Assembly: GCA_905221605.1 (NCBI GenBank) | Contig: CAJNDS010002131.1 | Coordinates: 451,001 to 515,000 of the forward strand | DNA length: 64,000 bases | Origin: Symbiodinium natans | Taxonomy: Eukaryota > Sar > Dinophyceae > Suessiales > Symbiodiniaceae | Direction: 5' to 3' | Shown here: piece after piece, positions 29,450 through 39,529 of the stretch | Position numbering within the stretch: position 1 is the first letter of the stretch | Layout of the letters: every line of letters begins with the position of its first letter | Translations under genes and position numbers: made by a program | Notes under the pieces: generated by a model | Seen by the model: only the letters and a program-made list of their open reading frames with translations | What the model was told of the DNA's origin: nothing | Databases searched by the model: none

Positions 29450-30900
29450 TCGGGCCTAGAGTCTTCGAGTCGTAGAGATCTCAGAGGATTCTTAGAGGGC
29501 GTGCTAGATGCCGCCGCGTGGGTACATCCCCTTTACTCCGAGAAGGTCAGAGCTTTAGTTGTCTAGATCGGGGACGCGAAGGCGTTTAACCCTGATTTGC
29601 ACCACATCTGCGCTGGAAGCAGGACTTGCCTGCGCCACGCAGAGGCAGTGCAGAGGTCGTGCGTTGCGTATGCGACCTGAGGACAAACATGCCAGAGCCT
29701 TTGCAGCAAGAGAATCGCTTGAGCTACGATCATCCTGTGCTATGCTGTGCTCTTGTGTAAGCTCCTGCAGGGCCCGGCGACGTGCGGCAAACGGGCAAAG
29801 TCTGGAGCGGACCCCGGAGCCGAGGCAGAGCACTGCGGTGCTGTGTTGGCCTTCTGAGCTCGCTTTCTTTTGTGCTTCCTTGTGCGGCGTTGCATCGTTG
29901 CATGGCAGGCTGCTACCTCTAGGCCCCTGGGCCGGAAGCTGCTGCCGAAGGCGATGTCCAACTGGCCCAAGGCAGAAACAGTGCCATTGCAGTCCTGCAT
30001 TTCGCAGTGCGGCTTCCTGGAAGACCCGAAATGCCCTGAACTCTACTGTATTCTCCGAAGCTCCTAAACTCTGCACTCTGAGACCTGAACGAGAACGTGA
30101 CAAGTGGTCTGAAACCTTAAACTGCAGGCTCGAAAAGTCCCCAACCCCAGACGCTAGCCCCTGTGGTTTTGATCTTCTGCTTCATTACATGGTATCAGGA
30201 CAGTAGCCAGCGAATTGAAGTCAGCGTCAATATCTTCAACAGGGGGCTTCCGGGCTTATCATAGAAAACTGCGGGAAAAAAGGGAGACTGCCTCCAACTA
30301 TCCAGAATTCAGACCTTTACATTAGGGCTTTGGGGCCTTGACTCTTCAGCGACCCTTCTGAAGGACAATCAAGAATGGAGCCTTCCTAGATCCGATTTTG
30401 CGTGGCTGGGCACGATGCATGCAGAAATGTGCTTCCGAGTAGGAAACCGAAGCTGTCTGAAAGAATTTTCATGAAAGCCCTGCGCCCCACTCTTTCAGCT
30501 GCTACAGGCCCTTGAGTTTACGCTCTAGGGCCCAGGGTTTAGGGGCTCAGGGCTGAGGGTTCGGTCCCATGAAGTAACAGAAAAACAGAGCCAACCGCAG
30601 ACATCATAAACTTCCCCTAAGCCTCCCCTGATACCCATCGCAGATATTACCTACTACTTTTGGGGAGGGTTGGGGGCCCCTAAGCCCAAAAGCTGTATGT
30701 CTTGGCCCCCCAAAGGTTCGAAGAACCCGATTGGCACCTAAAGAGACATGGGAGTTCACGAACATCAGGGACCCCTTGTTCAGTCCCCAACCTTCTAGCA
30801 AAAGGACCCCAACAAGGTACCCCCACAAAATTCGGAGAACCCCCCCCCCCACAATTCGGGGACAGGGCTCAAGCTTCCCCAAGGCTTTCTGTGGCCCCCT
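29450..30900. other. No gene recognised
   Basis: Overlapping frames on both strands at 29555-30206 (Cys/Arg-rich) show no motif. A GGACCCC...GGTACCCC-type dispersed repeat lies at 30740-30840, just upstream of the next gene. Confidence 0.4.
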
Positions 30901-30906
30901 GGAGCC

Positions 30907-31489
30907 ATGGGCTGCTCCCAGGCATCGGAGGGCAGAGCCTGGGATGGCGTAGATGGCTGCACTGCCATGGTGCACCAGTGCTCCTTTCCCATGTACGTGG
31001 TCAAGGTCTCAGACTTTCTGGACATGGAGGGTGCTCCTGAGCCACACCACGTGTTGCGGCAGAAGGGCTTGCTTCACGAGTGGCAGATGGGAATGTTTGC
31101 CATCTTCGTCTCGCACCAATGGCTAGGCGCGAAGTTTCCGGACCCGTCTGGGCAGCAGATGACCGTGTTGCGGCATGCCCTACGGGCCTTCATAGACGGA
31201 TCTATGAAGGTGGAGATAGATCTCATGCGCACCTTAGGAGATCCAAGAGACACCACGAGCTACGAGCGCGTGGCCACTGGGTATATCTTCTTGGACTGGT
31301 TTGCGATTCCGCAGATTACCGAGAGAACCGATGGGGTCAATGATGATGCCACGAGATCAGATACAGCTCGAGCAGTTCAGAGCATTCCAGCCTATGTCGA
31401 AAGTTGCGACATGTTCGTGGCGCTCGTCCCGGACCTTGTTCACAGTGATACCGGGCTGCAATGCAACTATAGCACTTGGCTTTCTCGAG
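30907..31489 (+). CDS. TIR-like/ankyrin gene, exon 1
   Basis: 194 codons from MGCSQAS to the split SRGW motif. GC donor CTCGAG then GCTGG; the acceptor of exon 2 is followed by the same GCTGG, so splicing restores Gly-Trp-Cys exactly. Confidence 0.75.
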
Positions 31490-34003
31490 GCTGGGGGCCA
31501 TGGGATGCCGAGAAAGCTCAGTCGTCGCCAAGATAAGAGGGTTTAGGGTTTAGGGCTTAGGGTTTAGGGTCTAGGGTTCAGGGTTCGGGGGGAGGGGGAG
31601 GGTGGCGGTGAAGCTTGGGATAGGGCGCATGTAATGCCGGAAATAAGTTGCGAAAGGAGGGGGGGAGAAGAGAGACCAAGGACGAAGGAAAGGCTTGGTC
31701 AGAAAGAAAAGGAAGCAACGGTTGAGGCAGCCAGAAGTAACCCAACATGTAGCCCGGGGTTTAGGGTTTAGGGTTTGGGTTTTGGGGTTTAGGGTTTAGA
31801 GCTTCGGGAAAGCAACATTCCCAGATCGAAGAAGCATGTCCGTCGCCGTGCGGCTGCACGGTGGGCTTCGCTTCGTGAGCCACATTGGGGAATATACACC
31901 CTCAATTAGTAGAATTCCTTCTAATAAGGACCCCAATAAGGTACTCCGAAGCCCGGAAACCCCCAATACATTGGGGAATGTATTGCACAGCATGCGTGTT
32001 TTGGTTCTTGTTTAGCAACAATATTGGGGTAGATGTATATTGAGATACAGTAGTAGGATACGGATGCGGGGGTGCAAAGTTGAAGTTCTCGAGATGTAGG
32101 TGTTGGCTTTGCGAGGGAAGATTGAGAGAAAGGACAGATTTGAGAGATGGCTTGGCAGGGCAAGGGTTTAGGGTTCAGCATGCTTATTCAGACGAACAGA
32201 AATTTTTGCCAGTGCAGCAATGTGCCGTTGTACCTTAGGTATCGAAAAACTAATACATCTTGCTTGACAATAATAATGCAAAACATGTCTGTCTCGCCCC
32301 CTGAAGGCTGGTGTCGTGCGGAGCTGTGGTGTCGCGTGCTATCAAATCGTGAGGACACAAGGGTGATCCTGATCTTCTCGGGGAGGGAGGCGCTCTACAT
32401 CATGCCTCTTGGAGCCCAGTGGTGCCCTTTACCCTTTTTTCTTTTGGTTCTGGTTTCCTTTACAAAGTAGCCAACCAAAAAAAAAGGGGGTGCCCTTATT
32501 ATAATATGGTTCCTGGGCTGCTAAGGCCTACAGACTGGCAGAGGAGCCTGATCGCCGATGGCTTGTTCACCGTGGAGAGCGATCGTGCCGTGGTGATGAA
32601 TCTTGGGGAGACGGATTCTTGGCAGCCCAGTGGTGCCCCTTGCCCTTTTTTTCTTTTTTGGTTCAAGGGTTTCCCTTTATGCAGTAGCCAACCCCAACAA
32701 CGGGTGCCCTTCTTGTGCTCTGGTTACCGGGCTACCAAGGCTTTGAGGAGCAAGACGAAGCACTTGAATCAGTGGGGGCCCTTGACCGACTACCGCTTCC
32801 ACTTGGCACAGGAGCCGAGGTTGCTTGGTCAACGGCAAGGAGGCTTCAGTCTTCAGAGCTTCTTGCGGCACTTTAAGTTTCCGAGTCTCCAGAGCGCCGT
32901 GAAGCATGAAGGCGGCATGACGGGCATGCTGTGCGCAATCGTCGCTGGCGATGGTGACATCGTGCAAACCTTGGTCCGACATGGTGCGGATGTGAACGCA
33001 GGTGTCCGCGGTCTGGTGCATTTCGGGTACTCCGATTCTCTAACTCTGCTCATGGTTGCTGCTTATAACTCTCAAGAGCCGCAGATACTGTCCACACTCA
33101 TAATGGCACACGCAGATCCCAACCTGGCTTGCGTCTCCGAGACCGGGTCACGAGTGACCGCTGCAATGTTAGCAACACGACCTGGCCATGTACAGGTGTT
33201 ACTGGAGATGAAGGAAGCTAGGTAGGCCGTTGGGACATGTTGCATTTTTCCCTTGCTTGGTTTTAATAGAGGATCATACTTCAAAAATATTTTTTCAGAG
33301 GGTTTTTAGGGGGCCATCCTAGGCAGACTTCGCCGCGTCACCCCCGCTGACGGGCGCGGTCGGCGCGGCCTCGGCCAGCACGGTGAAGGCCATGTTGGAG
33401 GCCCGCTGTCACCCGGGCACCCTCGCTCAAAATGGCTGGGGGCCCCTGTACGGCCTGTGTTTCGCTGGCCGTTGCAATCCCGATGCCCCGGAGATCTTGC
33501 AGATGCTCCTGTCCGCGCGCGGCGACGCAAATGCTCCGGCCAAGCCGCAAGGGCTCCTCTACGATGAGTGCATGAAAGCGCAAGCTTGGGCTGCCCGCTG
33601 GGGGCTTGAGGGGTGCAGCGTCTACCAGCGTCACTTTGCGGTGCTTCAGTGTAACTTTAGATCCTTACCCTTTTTTGGGTTTATTGGGTTTCTTAACAAG
33701 GCAGCCAAGGTCAGATGGCCTCCTTTCCAGGGGCCACAGCGCTGTCGATTGCCGCCGTCACGGGCGACCAGAGGTTGGTGAAGCTGCTCTTGGAACATGA
33801 TGCCGAGCATCCCAGTAGTAGAGTAGTTAACCTTTAACCTTTTTTGGAATCCGCTTATAATCCCAAAGGTTAACTTTTAATTCCCCCAGGTTACTGGACA
33901 ACTAAGGCATCTTGCTAATGATCGGGGAGACATGCCGGAAGACCTGGCGAGGGCAGCAGGGCATACCGACCTGCTTCCCATACTGTCGACCTTCTCTGTA
34001 TAG
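30907..34003 (+). CDS. TIR-like and ankyrin-repeat protein, seven exons
   Basis: Exons: 30907-31489, 32307-32421, 32526 to about 32613, about 32739-33213, 33323-33629, 33731-33806 and 33907-34003 (TAG). The N-terminus MGCSQAS fits N-myristoylation with a palmitoylatable Cys. Motifs then follow in family order: MFAIFVSHQWLGAKFPDP, IFLDWFAIPQ, SIPAYVESCDMFVALVPDL, and across the first intron SRGWCRAELWCRVLS. The C-terminal half has ankyrin-type repeats (TLVRHGADVNAG; MLEARCHPGTLAQNGWGPLY; GATALSIAAVTGDQRLVKLL; HLANDRGDMPEDLARAAGH). It belongs to a large dinoflagellate family known to me by pattern; the TIR-like label is inference. The third intron's borders are not settled. Three introns are related short elements. 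Confidence 0.78.
31540..31800 (+). repeat. TTTAGGG blocks in intron 1 of the TIR-like/ankyrin gene
   Basis: Short heptamer runs at 31540-31580 and 31759-31800 around a GGGGGAG-rich stretch. Confidence 0.85.
32307..32421 (+). CDS. TIR-like/ankyrin gene, exon 2
   Basis: Carries WCRAELWCRVLSNREDTRVI and ends MPLGAQ. GT donor at 32422 inside the first introner-like element. Confidence 0.68.
32415..32525 (+). mobile_element. Introner-like element, intron 2 copy
   Basis: Starts CCCAGTGGTGCCC, has a poly-T core and GTAGCCAACC, and ends GGTTCCTGGGCTGCTAAG. It is the whole intron: donor GTGCCC, acceptor CTAAG. Its ends are partial inverted repeats (GCCCAG / CTGGGC). Confidence 0.65.
32526..32613 (+). 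CDS. TIR-like/ankyrin gene, exon 3 (3' limit uncertain)
   Basis: PTDWQRSLIADGLFTVESDR then AVVMNLGET. The frame joins exon 2 in phase. To reach exon 4 in phase, a GA donor after ACG (32613) or a GC donor at 32622 is needed. Confidence 0.55.
32624..32738 (+). mobile_element. Introner-like element, intron 3 copy
   Basis: Same plan as the intron 2 element (CCCAGTGGTGCCC, poly-T, GTAGCCAACC, GGGTGCCCTT, GGTTACCGGGCTACCAAG), clearly homologous along its length. Confidence 0.65.
32739..33213 (+). CDS. TIR-like/ankyrin gene, exon 4 (start of ankyrin repeats)
   Basis: ALRSKTKHLNQWGPLTDYRF, then LQSFLRHFKFPSLQSAVKH, then the first ankyrin units. The exon ends LLEMK before a GA donor (or three bases later with GC). 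Confidence 0.65.
33323..33629 (+). CDS. TIR-like/ankyrin gene, exon 5
   Basis: ADFAASPPLTGAVGAASAST and two ankyrin units. The acceptor is CCTAG. The donor at 33630 (GTCACTT) gives the right phase; the 65-base dispersed repeat begins 11 bases further on. Confidence 0.62.
33640..33710 (+). mobile_element. 65-base dispersed repeat in intron 5 (copy A)
   Basis: The core TGTAACTTTAGATCCTTACC, the T-run and GGGTTTATTGGGTTTC recur nearly unchanged at 50354-50425 and 50953-51025. Confidence 0.75.
33731..33806 (+). CDS. TIR-like/ankyrin gene, exon 6
   Basis: Acceptor CTTTCCAG; GATALSIAAVTGDQRLVKLL then LEHDAE. The GC donor lies within GCATC, repeated after the next acceptor. Confidence 0.68.
33807..33906 (+). 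mobile_element. Introner-like element, intron 6 copy
   Basis: Begins after GCATC with CCAGTAGTAG and ends GGTTACTGGACAACTAAG followed by a second GCATC, a five-base target duplication. Removing the intron restores the uninterrupted codon series exactly. Confidence 0.65.
33907..34003 (+). CDS. TIR-like/ankyrin gene, last exon
   Basis: HLANDRGDMPEDLARAAGHT then LLPILSTFSV and stop. The GCATC at its start duplicates the last bases before the upstream intron. Confidence 0.68.
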
Positions 34004-34009
34004 GACCCA

Positions 34010-34275
34010 GATACTCAAACGACCGTGAGACCCTTACCTTTCTCCCGCTGGCAGCGCAGAATGTGCTAGATCAGGTTGGGATGGAAGTTGCGATTGGAGA
34101 AAATGTCCCGGCCAAGCTCATGGCCCTCCAGCTGCAGACCGCAGTAGTGCACAAGAATGTGAGATCGCACCTTCGTTGCTAGATTTGTTTTCCCTCTTCT
34201 TGTTTTCTCATGATCCCCGTAGAACTTGAGATGTAATAACTCGAAGCCCACAACCCGCAAGCCTCCCAAAGAAGA
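34010..34275. other. No feature recognised downstream of the ankyrin gene
   Basis: Unique sequence, probably the 3' untranslated or spacer region. Confidence 0.4.
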
Positions 34276-34277
34276 TG

Positions 34278-34580
34278 CTTAGGGTTTAGGGTTTAGGGTT
34301 TAGGGTTTAGGGTTGAGGGCATGCTCAAAAAAAGAATGCTGGCTCAAGCACGACACGTGTGGTCGGCGTCATGGTCTGCCCTACGGACGTCTGCCCTGCG
34401 GCCGAGGCTCGGGGGGGCTGAGGGCTTAGGGTTTTAGGGGGTTTAGGGGTTTAGGGTTTTAGAGGTTTAGGGTTTTAGGGTTTAGGGTTTAGGGTTTTGA
34501 GGGTTTTAGGGGTTTTAGGGGTTTAGGGTTTAGGGTTTGGGGTTTGGGGTTTTAGGGGTTTGGGGTTTGGGGTTTTGAGT
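34278..34580 (+). repeat. TTTAGGG array, then GTTTTAGGGG variants
   Basis: Perfect heptamers at 34278-34315; from 34425, longer units with extra T or G. A GC-rich island (34345-34410) between them may be an exon. Confidence 0.9.
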
Positions 34581-34768
34581 GCTGTGGGCAGAGGGTATCA
34601 GTTCTCCAGATGTATTCTTCCGCCTGTTCCCCCATCTCTTCCGAAACTTTGATCCCTCTCAGCCCCCAACTAAACCTGAACCTTAAACCCTAAACCCTAA
34701 ACCCTAAACCCTAAACCCTAAACCCTAAACGCCTTAAACTGGCCCAAGCACGGCCCGCCCCGGCATTT

Positions 34769-34908
34769 ATGCCGCGCCTCAAGTCCCGGCAGCGCCCCCC
34801 CAAGGCGGAGTCGAAGCGCGAACTGGTGCGCAGCTTCGCTCCCCTGGAAGATGCCGACCAAGAGTGCCTCATACTGCCGCCGCTCGTTCACCTTTGCCTT
34901 GCGAGCGG
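34769..34908 (+). CDS. First-exon candidate, basic N-terminus, unknown protein
   Basis: ATG then MPRLKSRQRPPKAESKREL, followed by VRSFAPLEDADQECL and an LPPLVHLCLASG segment. It ends at a good donor (GG then GTAGGGAGG) directly before the GA microsatellite. No downstream exon was matched. Confidence 0.5.
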
Positions 34909-34914
34909 GTAGGG

Positions 34915-35005
34915 AGGGAGAGAGAGAGAGAGAGAGAGAGAGCGGGAAAGTGGGAGAGAGAAAGTGGGAGAGAGAGAGGGAGAGAGAGAGAGAGGGGGGG
35001 GGGGG
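34915..35005 (+). repeat. GA-rich microsatellite
   Basis: (GA)n interrupted by AAAGTGG, then a G run. It follows the donor of the preceding exon candidate. Confidence 0.95.
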
Positions 35006-35094
35006 GTGGGCGCGCCGCGGCGCAGGGGTTTCCCATGCCCAAGAGAAGGCAAGAGTAAGAGAGAGGGGGCTTCGGTTGCCCCAAACTTCGACCC

Positions 35095-35190
35095 AAAACC
35101 TTTAACAGTCCTCTAATAGGGATTATAGTACCCGTTGTTATTGTAATCCATATTAAGGGCTTTTAGTATGAGGGGGAACATCCCAATCCG
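35095..35190. mobile_element. GTTAGTATAGGGGGAACATCCC-family element
   Basis: The right end GTATGAGGGGGAACATCCCAA matches ends near 39375, 51105 and 57985; at 57920-58010 both inverted ends are visible (CCCCCTTATACTAGCAGTCC and GTTAGTATAGGGGGGAAC). Confidence 0.5.
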
Positions 35191-35379
35191 AAACCTTCGA
35201 GCCTACATAGCTTTTGAGACCCGCACTTCAAGAGTTTCAAGGCTTAGGGGTTATGTCGGGGTTATTCCCCACATCTTTGTGTGGGGTTCTTACTTTTGGG
35301 GCTCTCCCGCCTCCTCCTCCTTCTCCTTCTTCTCCTCAGTCTCTTCCTCATCTTATCTACAGGTGCCGCTTGTGCTATC

Positions 35380-35730
35380 ACGCACGGACTCGACTCACCC
35401 ACACAGCACACACTCACTCATCACTTATCACTCACTCAGTCTCACGCACGCGCACACACACACACAACCAACACACACACACACACACACAGTGCGCCAC
35501 TCATCTCATCTGCCGCTTGCACAGGCTCGACTCACCCACACAGCACATACTCAGTCATCAGTTATCATCACTCACTCACTCACTCACTCAGTCTCATGCA
35601 CTTGGGGGCCCTGTGCCGGCCGCGTGCGCGCGTGGGGGGGCAGGCGGCACTCACACTTACGCACTCACCCGCTCACCCCCCCCCCCCCGCTCACTCGCTT
35701 ACGCCCTCACTCACTCATTCGTATTCACTT
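35380..35730 (+). repeat. CA/ACTC-rich microsatellite
   Basis: (CA)n and (CACT)n runs in two related blocks (35390-35510, 35525-35600) that share GGCTCGACTCACCCACACAG, then a C run. Confidence 0.9.
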
Positions 35731-35940
35731 ATACACTCTTTGCGAAAAGATAAAATACACATGTGGGGTTATCCGGTCCCGCAATTTACGGGCTACTTAG
35801 GTATGGAGGGGCCATATACGGTATATGCAGGGGTTATATAGGGGACGAAGATTAAGGTTCCCTTCTAGGGGTCCCTCCTTGTGCCCCTGAAGAGCTTGCG
35901 TTCGGAGGGCTTTGGGGTGCATCGCAGCTTAGGCTGAGGG

Positions 35941-36090
35941 TAACCCTAAACCCTAAACCCTAAACCCTAAACCCTAAACCCTAAACCCTAAACCCTAAAC
36001 CCTAAGCCCTAAACCCTAAGCCCTAAACCCTAAACCCTAAACCCTAAACCCTAAACCCTAAGCCCTAAACCCTAAACCCTGAACCCTTGC
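35941..36090 (-). repeat. CCCTAAA array
   Basis: About 21 units, with CCCTAAG variants; opposite polarity to most arrays in the left half. Confidence 0.97.
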
Positions 36091-36553
36091 TCCCTGATTC
36101 CTTAAACCCTAAACCCCAAACCCAAGCTCCACACAAGATGGCCGGTAGGCCCAAGAACCTGGGGAAGATGTGAGAATCAGACACCCCAGAGGGTGCCCAG
36201 GGTTTTTTTGAAGCTGGATCTACCTCGAGGTTCATGGGTACTTACTGCTTTGCAACCGAAAGTACCTTTAAGAAGCGTAAGTTGAGACAAGCCAGCATCC
36301 ATTGCGTGGAAGAGCGAGTGGGATGTGGTTTTAAAGGATCGTTGTACAAATATCTATTGCCACTCATGGTAGTATTCAGAAGTCTGCGTTTTTTTCAACT
36401 TAGGGGGTTATCCTACCCTGCTGCACTTTCGGGTGGTTGGGTTTTTTTGTGGCCGTCGCAGATTTTGGCATAGTTTTGAGCAAAGGGCGTTTTACGACAA
36501 TTCAGGGGCCCCGAATAGAGACCTCAAATAGTAGGATTCCCTTCTAGTTAGAA

Positions 36554-36682
36554 CCCTAAACCTTGAACCCTAAACCCTAAACCCTAAACCCTAAACCCTA
36601 AACCCTAAACCCTAAACCCTAAACCCTAAACCCTAAACCCTAAACCCTAAACCCTAAACCCTAAACCCTAAACCCTAAAAAC
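36554..36682 (-). repeat. CCCTAAA array splitting a dispersed repeat
   Basis: Lies between AGTAGGATTCCCTTCTAGTT and GGAAACCCTTGACCCCAAG, the two halves of the GGACCCC/GGTACCCC dispersed repeat seen unsplit elsewhere. Confidence 0.9.
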
Positions 36683-36791
36683 CCCAAACAAACCCAATAA
36701 GGGAAACCCTTGACCCCAAGAAGGTAGCCCCGAATTTCGGAAATCCCCCCTATACGTCTGCCAACTCCCAAGTCTGCATCTTGAGCCCCAC

Positions 36792-36900
36792 ACTTGGAGG
36801 TTCATGGTACTTATGAACCAATGAGAACGTTTAGGGTTTAGGGTTTAGGGTTTAGGGTTTAGGGTTTAGGGTTTAGGGTAAGTACCATGACCCTCCAAGC
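36792..36900. mobile_element. Terminal-inverted-repeat element enclosing a TTTAGGG array
   Basis: Left end CTTGGAGGTTCATGGTACTTA and right end TAAGTACCATGACCCTCCAAG are inverted copies with one mismatch over 21 bases. Between them are 16 unique bases and about seven TTTAGGG units. It belongs to the same end family as 8487-8616 and 39131-39224. Confidence 0.75.
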
Positions 36901-36984
36901 AAGGAGGGACGGCGGCGCGCCGGAGCAAGCGGTGATTCACACCTTCAGCTCCGTTCCGAAGCAGAGGGCATTCTTGAGTGCCAC

Positions 36985-37051
36985 GTGCTTCGGACGGCAG
37001 AGGGTTCTCCCCCTCAAAGAGCCGGCAGAGCATGGACATAAAGTGTAGGCG
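36985..37051 (-). CDS. Exon candidate, unknown protein
   Basis: RLHFMSMLCRLFEGENPLPS then EA, before a GTGGCAC donor. An alternative frame in the same bases (PKHVALKNALCFGTELK, donor GTGTGAATC) is also open, so frame choice is uncertain. Confidence 0.3.
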
Positions 37052-37369
37052 CTCGAGGCTTCTTTTCCTGATTTAGGGGGTTTTCCTCGGTTCTGAGAAT
37101 TTGCATGTGGCATGTTTGTTTTTGGGAAGGGTAGACCCAAGGGCATGTGAGTTTTATGTCAAGAGCTGGCTTGCAACGCGGGGTGGGATGGTAGTGGCGC
37201 GACCTAAGACCACACGCTTCCTGGCCCGTGTGTCGGGGTGCAGTATTCGAGTCGCCTTTCTCACCGCCAAAGCCATGAAGCCCTAAACCCAAAACCCAAA
37301 ACCCCAAACCCTTAACCCTAAGCCCTAAACCAGGGACATTAGCGGCTTTTGTCGATTTTGCTTTTGCAG

Positions 37370-37428
37370 AGCCTCCCGACAGGATCGAAAACCCTGACCC
37401 TCCGGCCGTTGAGAGATTTCGGTTTTAA
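37370..37428 (+). CDS. Terminal-exon candidate
   Basis: Preceded by an excellent acceptor (TTTTGCTTTTGCAG); PPDRIENPDPPAVERFRF then TAA. No upstream partner identified. Confidence 0.35.
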
Positions 37429-37499
37429 GGCTTCAGCCCCCACATGACTCTGTGTTAAACACTCAAGCCATGCAGCGCGCACCCCAAACACGCCCCTCA

Positions 37500-38030
37500 A
37501 CCCTAAACCCTAAACCCTAAACCCTAAACCCTAAACCCTAAACCCTAAACCCTAAACCCTAAACCCTAAGCCCTAAGCCCAAAGCCCAAAGCCCAAAGCC
37601 CTAAACCTAACCCTAAGCCCTAAACCCTAAACCCTAACCCTAAACCCCAAACCTTAAAGCCTGACACCCTTAGACCCCTAAACCCTCAACCCCTAAACCC
37701 TGAACCTTGAGCCCCAACTTCAGCAAGCTCTGAAGTTTCCGGGCTCGAAGTTGCCTCCTCTTACACCCTGAACCCCTAAAGCCAAATACCCTTAAGCCCT
37801 AAATCCCTAAACCCTGAACCCCAACTTTCAGCAAACTCTGAAGTTGACTATCCTCAACCCCTAGACCCCTAAACCCCTAAACCCCTAAACCCCTAAACCC
37901 CTAAACCCCTAAACCCCTAAACCCCTAAACCCCTAAACCCCTAAACCCCTAAACCCCTAAACCCCGGAACCCCTGAACCCCTAAAACCCTAAACCCTAAA
38001 CCCTAAACCTTCAACCCTAAACCCCTCAAA
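37500..38030 (-). repeat. CCCTAAA array, then a CCCCTAAA octamer array
   Basis: Heptamers at 37500-37580, degenerate to 37850, then about thirteen copies of the octamer ACCCCTAA at 37858-37965, a separate local amplification of a variant unit. Confidence 0.95.
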
Positions 38031-38204
38031 GGTGCCTCCTAACAGCCCTGGCCCTCGTGGGTCTGGTCAATGTGGTGGCCCGGCTTCGTCGAGCTTTTTG
38101 TTTCTGTACTCCAAGGACAGAAGGGGAAACCCTCAACACCAAACCCTAAGCCCGTCTCCCTAAGCCCCATAAGCCCCATAAGCCCCACAAGCCCCATAAG
38201 CCCC

Positions 38205-38335
38205 AAGCCCCAAACCCTAAACCCTAAACCCTAAACCCTAAACCCTAAACCCTAAACCCCCTGAACCAAAACCCCGCCTAAACCCCTAAACCCCTCAACC
38301 CTAAACCCCTGAAGCCTAAACCCTCTTCAAGGGGC
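38205..38335 (-). repeat. CCCTAAA array with ATAAGCCCC units
   Basis: ATAAGCCCC repeats at 38165-38205 precede eight heptamers. Confidence 0.9.
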
Positions 38336-38938
38336 TGATCTCAGGACTCAGGGCCTGGACGTTTACCTGGGAGGTTCAGGGCACTTATCTTTGTCGTAGT
38401 TGGGTAACATTTTACATTTTTAAGGGTACTTAAACCCAATAAGGAATATAATTTTTAAATTTTAATACTATCCCAATCATGAACTAGTTATAGCAGGGTA
38501 AGTTTTTTTTCTTTTTTTCTTCGAGTTTAGGGTTTACAACCCTAAGTATAGCTGCACTTTTAAGAGGCCCCTTACAAGTCCCCAAGTGGTGTGGGTAGGT
38601 TGTTAAGTAGACTCATAATTGGGGTTAGACCCTAAACCCCAAACCCTAAACCCTAAACCCCAAACCCTAAACCCTAAAGCCCTAATTGGGGTTGTAAGAA
38701 GCCATGAACCCTCAAGTAGGACTTTGAGCTTCAGCGTACTGTGCCCGAGACCTCGGTAAGGGCGACGTCCCTGGGTGAAGCCCTAGCCCTGGGTGGTTGG
38801 GCTGGATCTTGGGATTCGGCTTGGCATTGTTGGGGGTGAGAGTTGAGAGACCCCAAGCTGCCTTAAACCCCAAACCCTAAACCCCAAACCCCAAACCCCA
38901 AACCCTAAACCCTAAACCCTCAACCCTGGGCGGCCCTT

Positions 38939-39014
38939 CTAAGCCGAGGTGATGCACAGCGGCTTGTTTAGTTGGTCCTCAGCTGCGAGCAGCGTTATGC
39001 TTGCGGCGAGCTGC
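38939..39014 (-). CDS. Terminal-exon candidate
   Basis: Strong acceptor CTCTTTTCAG; QLAASITLLAAEDQLNKPLC then ITSA and TAG. Helical, GC-rich, isolated among arrays. Confidence 0.45.
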
Positions 39015-39130
39015 CTGAAAAGAGACCAGGGTTTAGGATTGAGGGTTTAGGGTTGAGGGTTCAGGGTTGAGGGTTTAGGGTTTAGCGTTGAGGGTTCAGT
39101 GTACCCCAACAAGTCCTCAACCCTAACCCC

Positions 39131-39224
39131 ACTTGGAGGTTCATGGGTATTTATGGTCCCCTAAGTCCCCTAAGGTAGGTTGCTTATACGTGGGGTTATC
39201 AAGTACCCATGAACATCTAAGCAA
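39131..39224. mobile_element. Small terminal-inverted-repeat element
   Basis: ACTTGGAGGTTCATGGGTAT at the left and AGTACCCATGAACATCTAAG at the right are inverted copies around about 50 bases of core (CCCCTAAGTCCCCTAAGGTA). Non-coding. Confidence 0.7.
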
Positions 39225-39432
39225 GCCCGACTGCACAAGGGGAGTTCAGGGCAAGGCAGGTTGCTCCCGGCTTTGCTCCCGGCTACAGCCGGGTGAGGGA
39301 ATGTGGCTTAGAAAGCCGAGCTCCTCGGACCCTAAACCCTAAACCCTAAACCCTAAAAATCCGGATTAAGGACTGTTAGTATAAGGGGGAACATCCCAAC
39401 CTCAACCGAAGCCCGTCACTCGAGGCGAAGAC

Positions 39433-39478
39433 CTCCACGAGCCTCGGCCAACGTCTCCGTGAGGTTGTTCTCAATGCC
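39433..39478 (-). CDS. Exon candidate
   Basis: GIENNLTETLAEARG before the donor GTCTTCG on the minus strand. Helical; no neighbour assigned, though 38939-39014 lies downstream on the same strand. Confidence 0.35.
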
Positions 39479-39529
39479 CCGGGGGGTGGGGGGGGGGGGG
39501 CGGGGGGAATTGCTGCTACTGGTTCTTTG

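Noticed and set aside
29555-30206. Two opposite ORFs of 182 and 215 codons
   Set aside because: Cys/Arg-rich, mutually antisense, no motif; a choice between them cannot be supported.
35168-35841. Three overlapping His/Thr/Ser-rich ORFs of 179-210 codons
   Set aside because: They translate the CA/ACTC microsatellite in three frames.
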